This document shows positions 4,425 to 5,857 of a stretch of DNA of 5,857 nt, one piece after another. The number at the start of each line of letters is the position of its first letter. Positions within the stretch are counted from its first letter, which is position 1. Under the pieces are notes generated by a model. The model saw nothing but the letters and a program-made list of their open reading frames with translations. It was not told the origin of the DNA and did no database searches. The position numbers and the translations under genes were made by a program. The stretch comes from a bacterium (GTDB taxonomy: Bacteria; Armatimonadota; HRBIN16), in assembly GCA_025057335.1 (NCBI GenBank), contig JANWXG010000170.1, positions 1 through 5,857 of the forward strand, read 5' to 3'.

Positions 4425-5723
4425 ATGGAGAGAACGCATGTCGTGGTGCTCGGCGCAGGGTTTGGCGGCTTGAGCGCAGTGCGAGAGCTGGCACGCGACC
4501 GTCGGGTGCGCGTGACGTTGATAGACCGAAACAACTATCACCTGTTCCAGCCGTTGCTGTATCAGGTGGCGATTGCAGGGTTGGAGGCGCCACAGATTGC
4601 CTGGCCCATCCGGGCGTTGCTGCGCCGATATCCCAATGTGCGCTTCCTGATGGGCAACGTGGAGTCGGTGGACACTGTAGACAAGCGCGTGTGGGTAGAC
4701 GGCAAGGCGGTGTCGTATGACTACTTGGTGGTGTCGGTAGGCAGCATCGCGCACGACTACGGCATCCCTGGCGTGCGTGAGCACGCGATACCGCTCAAGT
4801 CCTTGAGCGACGCCATCCACATCCGTGACCGCGTGCTGAGCGCGGTGGAGGAGGCGGTACGCACGGTGGACGCAGCACGCCGTCGGGCATTGCTCACTTT
4901 CGTCGTGGTCGGCGGCGGTCCCACGGGCGTGGAGTTGGCGGGCGCCCTGGCGGAGCTGAACCGTCACGTGCTCGCCAGAGACTACCCGGAAATTGCGCCA
5001 GAGGAGATACGCATCATCCTGCTGGAGGCAGGAGAGCGGTTACTGAGTTATCTGTCCCCTGCTTCCTCCGCTTACACACAGCGCACGCTGGAGCGGATGG
5101 GCGTGACCGTGATGACGGGAAGCGCGGTCTCCGAGGTGACGCCGTTTGGCGTGCGGCTGCAGGATGGTTCCTTCCTGCCTGCCTACGTGGTCATCTGGAC
5201 GGCGGGAGTGAAGGGCATGCCGCTGCCGGGACTGCCCGCGGGGCGCAACGGACGCATTCCGACCACGCCCCAGCTGTTTATCCCAGAACACCCCGACATC
5301 TACGTCGTGGGCGACCTGAACGGGCTGGAGGTGGACGGGAAGCCCCTGCCGCAGGTGGCTCCCTGCGCCAAGCAGCAGGGAGCCTGGGCGGCGCGCAACA
5401 TCCTGCGACGCCTGCGCGGTCAACCCGAGCTGCCCTTCCGCTACTGGGACAAGGGGAATCTGGTGACCATCGGACGCAATCACGCTGTGGGCGAGGTCAG
5501 GGGCTTGCGCTTCACGGGGCGACTGGCCTGGCTCGCCTGGCTGGCGGTGCATATCTACTACCTGACGGGCTTCCGCAACCAGGTGATGGTGCTGGGCAAC
5601 TGGATATACAGCTACTTCACCTACGACTTCGCGGTGCGCGTCATCCATCGCAGGCACCAGTTCCCATATCCAGAGGAGGCAGTGCGCCTGGAGGAGCCGC
5701 TGGTGGAGACCTCCGCGTCGTGA
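4425..5723 (+). CDS. ndh: Type II NADH:quinone oxidoreductase (NDH-2)
   Basis: A 432-residue FAD enzyme that oxidises NADH and reduces a membrane quinone without pumping protons, acting on the cytoplasmic face of the membrane. The N-terminal FAD site is VVVLGAGFGG (6-15), with Asp34 ending the second strand. FQPLLYQVA (41-49) is the hallmark NDH-2 segment. The NADH-binding Rossmann motif is VVVGGGPTGVELAGAL (160-175), containing the conserved Glu170; Glu201 in IILLEAGERLL suggests NADH rather than NADPH. The second FAD block is IYVVGDLNG (292-300), then PQVAPCAKQQGAW (309-321), matching the family's AxxxxQQG quinone/flavin region. The C-terminal part, HIYYLTGFRNQVMVLGNWIYSYFTYD (about 376-401), is the amphipathic membrane-anchoring region. 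The length is normal and no key residue is missing. It is transcribed divergently from the ArsR-family gene and has no close downstream partner within the window. Confidence 0.95.
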   Translation: MERTHVVVLGAGFGGLSAVRELARDRRVRVTLIDRNNYHLFQPLLYQVAIAGLEAPQIAWPIRALLRRYPNVRFLMGNVESVDTVDKRVWVDGKAVSYDYLVVSVGSIAHDYGIPGVREHAIPLKSLSDAIHIRDRVLSAVEEAVRTVDAARRRALLTFVVVGGGPTGVELAGALAELNRHVLARDYPEIAPEEIRIILLEAGERLLSYLSPASSAYTQRTLERMGVTVMTGSAVSEVTPFGVRLQDGSFLPAYVVIWTAGVKGMPLPGLPAGRNGRIPTTPQLFIPEHPDIYVVGDLNGLEVDGKPLPQVAPCAKQQGAWAARNILRRLRGQPELPFRYWDKGNLVTIGRNHAVGEVRGLRFTGRLAWLAWLAVHIYYLTGFRNQVMVLGNWIYSYFTYDFAVRVIHRRHQFPYPEEAVRLEEPLVETSAS

Positions 5724-5857
5724 GCCAGCGCGCCTTCTCTCTCCAGAGGGCTGAGCAGACTGAAGCCTGCACGACGAGCAGGGCCACGATATGCAGCCCC
5801 TTCTACCTCTGCTTCCGATGAGCGCAAAGGGGTATCCCCCCCCTCGTGAGGAGATAC
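5724..5857. other. Non-coding tail after ndh, with a hairpin and a possible ribosome-binding site
   Basis: No gene begins in these 134 bp. A hairpin is present at 5755-5770. No T-run-linked intrinsic terminator is seen. At the right edge there are small GGGG/CCCC and CCTC/GAGG inverted repeats, and then GAGGAG at 5848-5853, which could be the Shine-Dalgarno site of a plus-strand gene starting just beyond 5857. That next gene is a guess. Confidence 0.4.
5755..5770 (-). repeat. TTCA-loop hairpin related to the GCGCAC family
   Basis: On the minus strand the sequence is GCAGGC, TTCA, GTCTGC: a 6-bp stem with one G-T pair and the same TTCA tetraloop as the hairpin at 1962-1977. It lies 32 nt after the ndh stop, where it could serve as an mRNA end structure. 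No T-run follows on the plus strand. Confidence 0.45.

Noticed and set aside
4404..4967. 187-codon minus-strand open frame opposite ndh
   Set aside because: His/Arg/Gln-rich antisense shadow of the NDH-2 coding sequence.
5621..5827. 68-codon minus-strand open frame at the 3' end of ndh
   Set aside because: It overlaps ndh antisense and the TTCA-loop hairpin; no ribosome-binding site or recognisable motif.

Overview
This 5.86 kb window is a high-GC bacterial chromosome segment. It holds five complete protein genes, the first 34 codons of a sixth, and an unusually dense set of short intergenic hairpin repeats. Two repeat-rich spacers (about 300 and 610 bp), in which nearly every 25-mer can fold, recall genomes of Armatimonadota and other deep-branching or thermophilic phyla. 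That placement is inference from the repeat style and gene mix; no phylogenetic marker is present.

Layout, left to right. (1) 1-103, minus: start of a site-specific DNA methyltransferase, cut by the window edge. (2) 104-403: repeat cluster I, made of 25-nt hairpin units in both orientations. (3) 404-1813, minus: SASA-type carbohydrate acetylesterase without a signal peptide. (4) 1814-2424: a 611-bp gene-free island with three small GCGCAC/GTGCGC hairpins, a 61-bp imperfect inverted repeat and repeat cluster II. (5) 4248-2425, minus: a tight three-gene run of an ArsR-family regulator, an exported YceI-family protein and a polytopic membrane protein of unknown family, with gaps of 22 and 11 nt. 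(6) 4249-4424: divergent regulatory region with a ladder of overlapping inverted repeats. (7) 4425-5723, plus: type II NADH:quinone oxidoreductase. (8) 5724-5857: non-coding tail with one more hairpin and a possible ribosome-binding site for a gene beyond the edge.

Functional reading: the best-supported module is arsR-yceI-membrane protein facing ndh across one control region. NDH-2 passes electrons from NADH to a membrane quinone, and YceI proteins are lipocalin-like binders of polyisoprenoid lipids. A shared quinone or isoprenoid theme under the ArsR-like repressor is plausible but inferred. The esterase and methyltransferase, though on the same strand, are separated from this module and from each other by repeat islands and look like independent units.

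No defence island, CRISPR array, tRNA, rRNA or transposase was seen. The most distinctive content is the repeats. The stem arms change in a compensatory way while the loop stays constant, which suggests selection on a folded DNA or RNA form or spread of a structured non-autonomous element.
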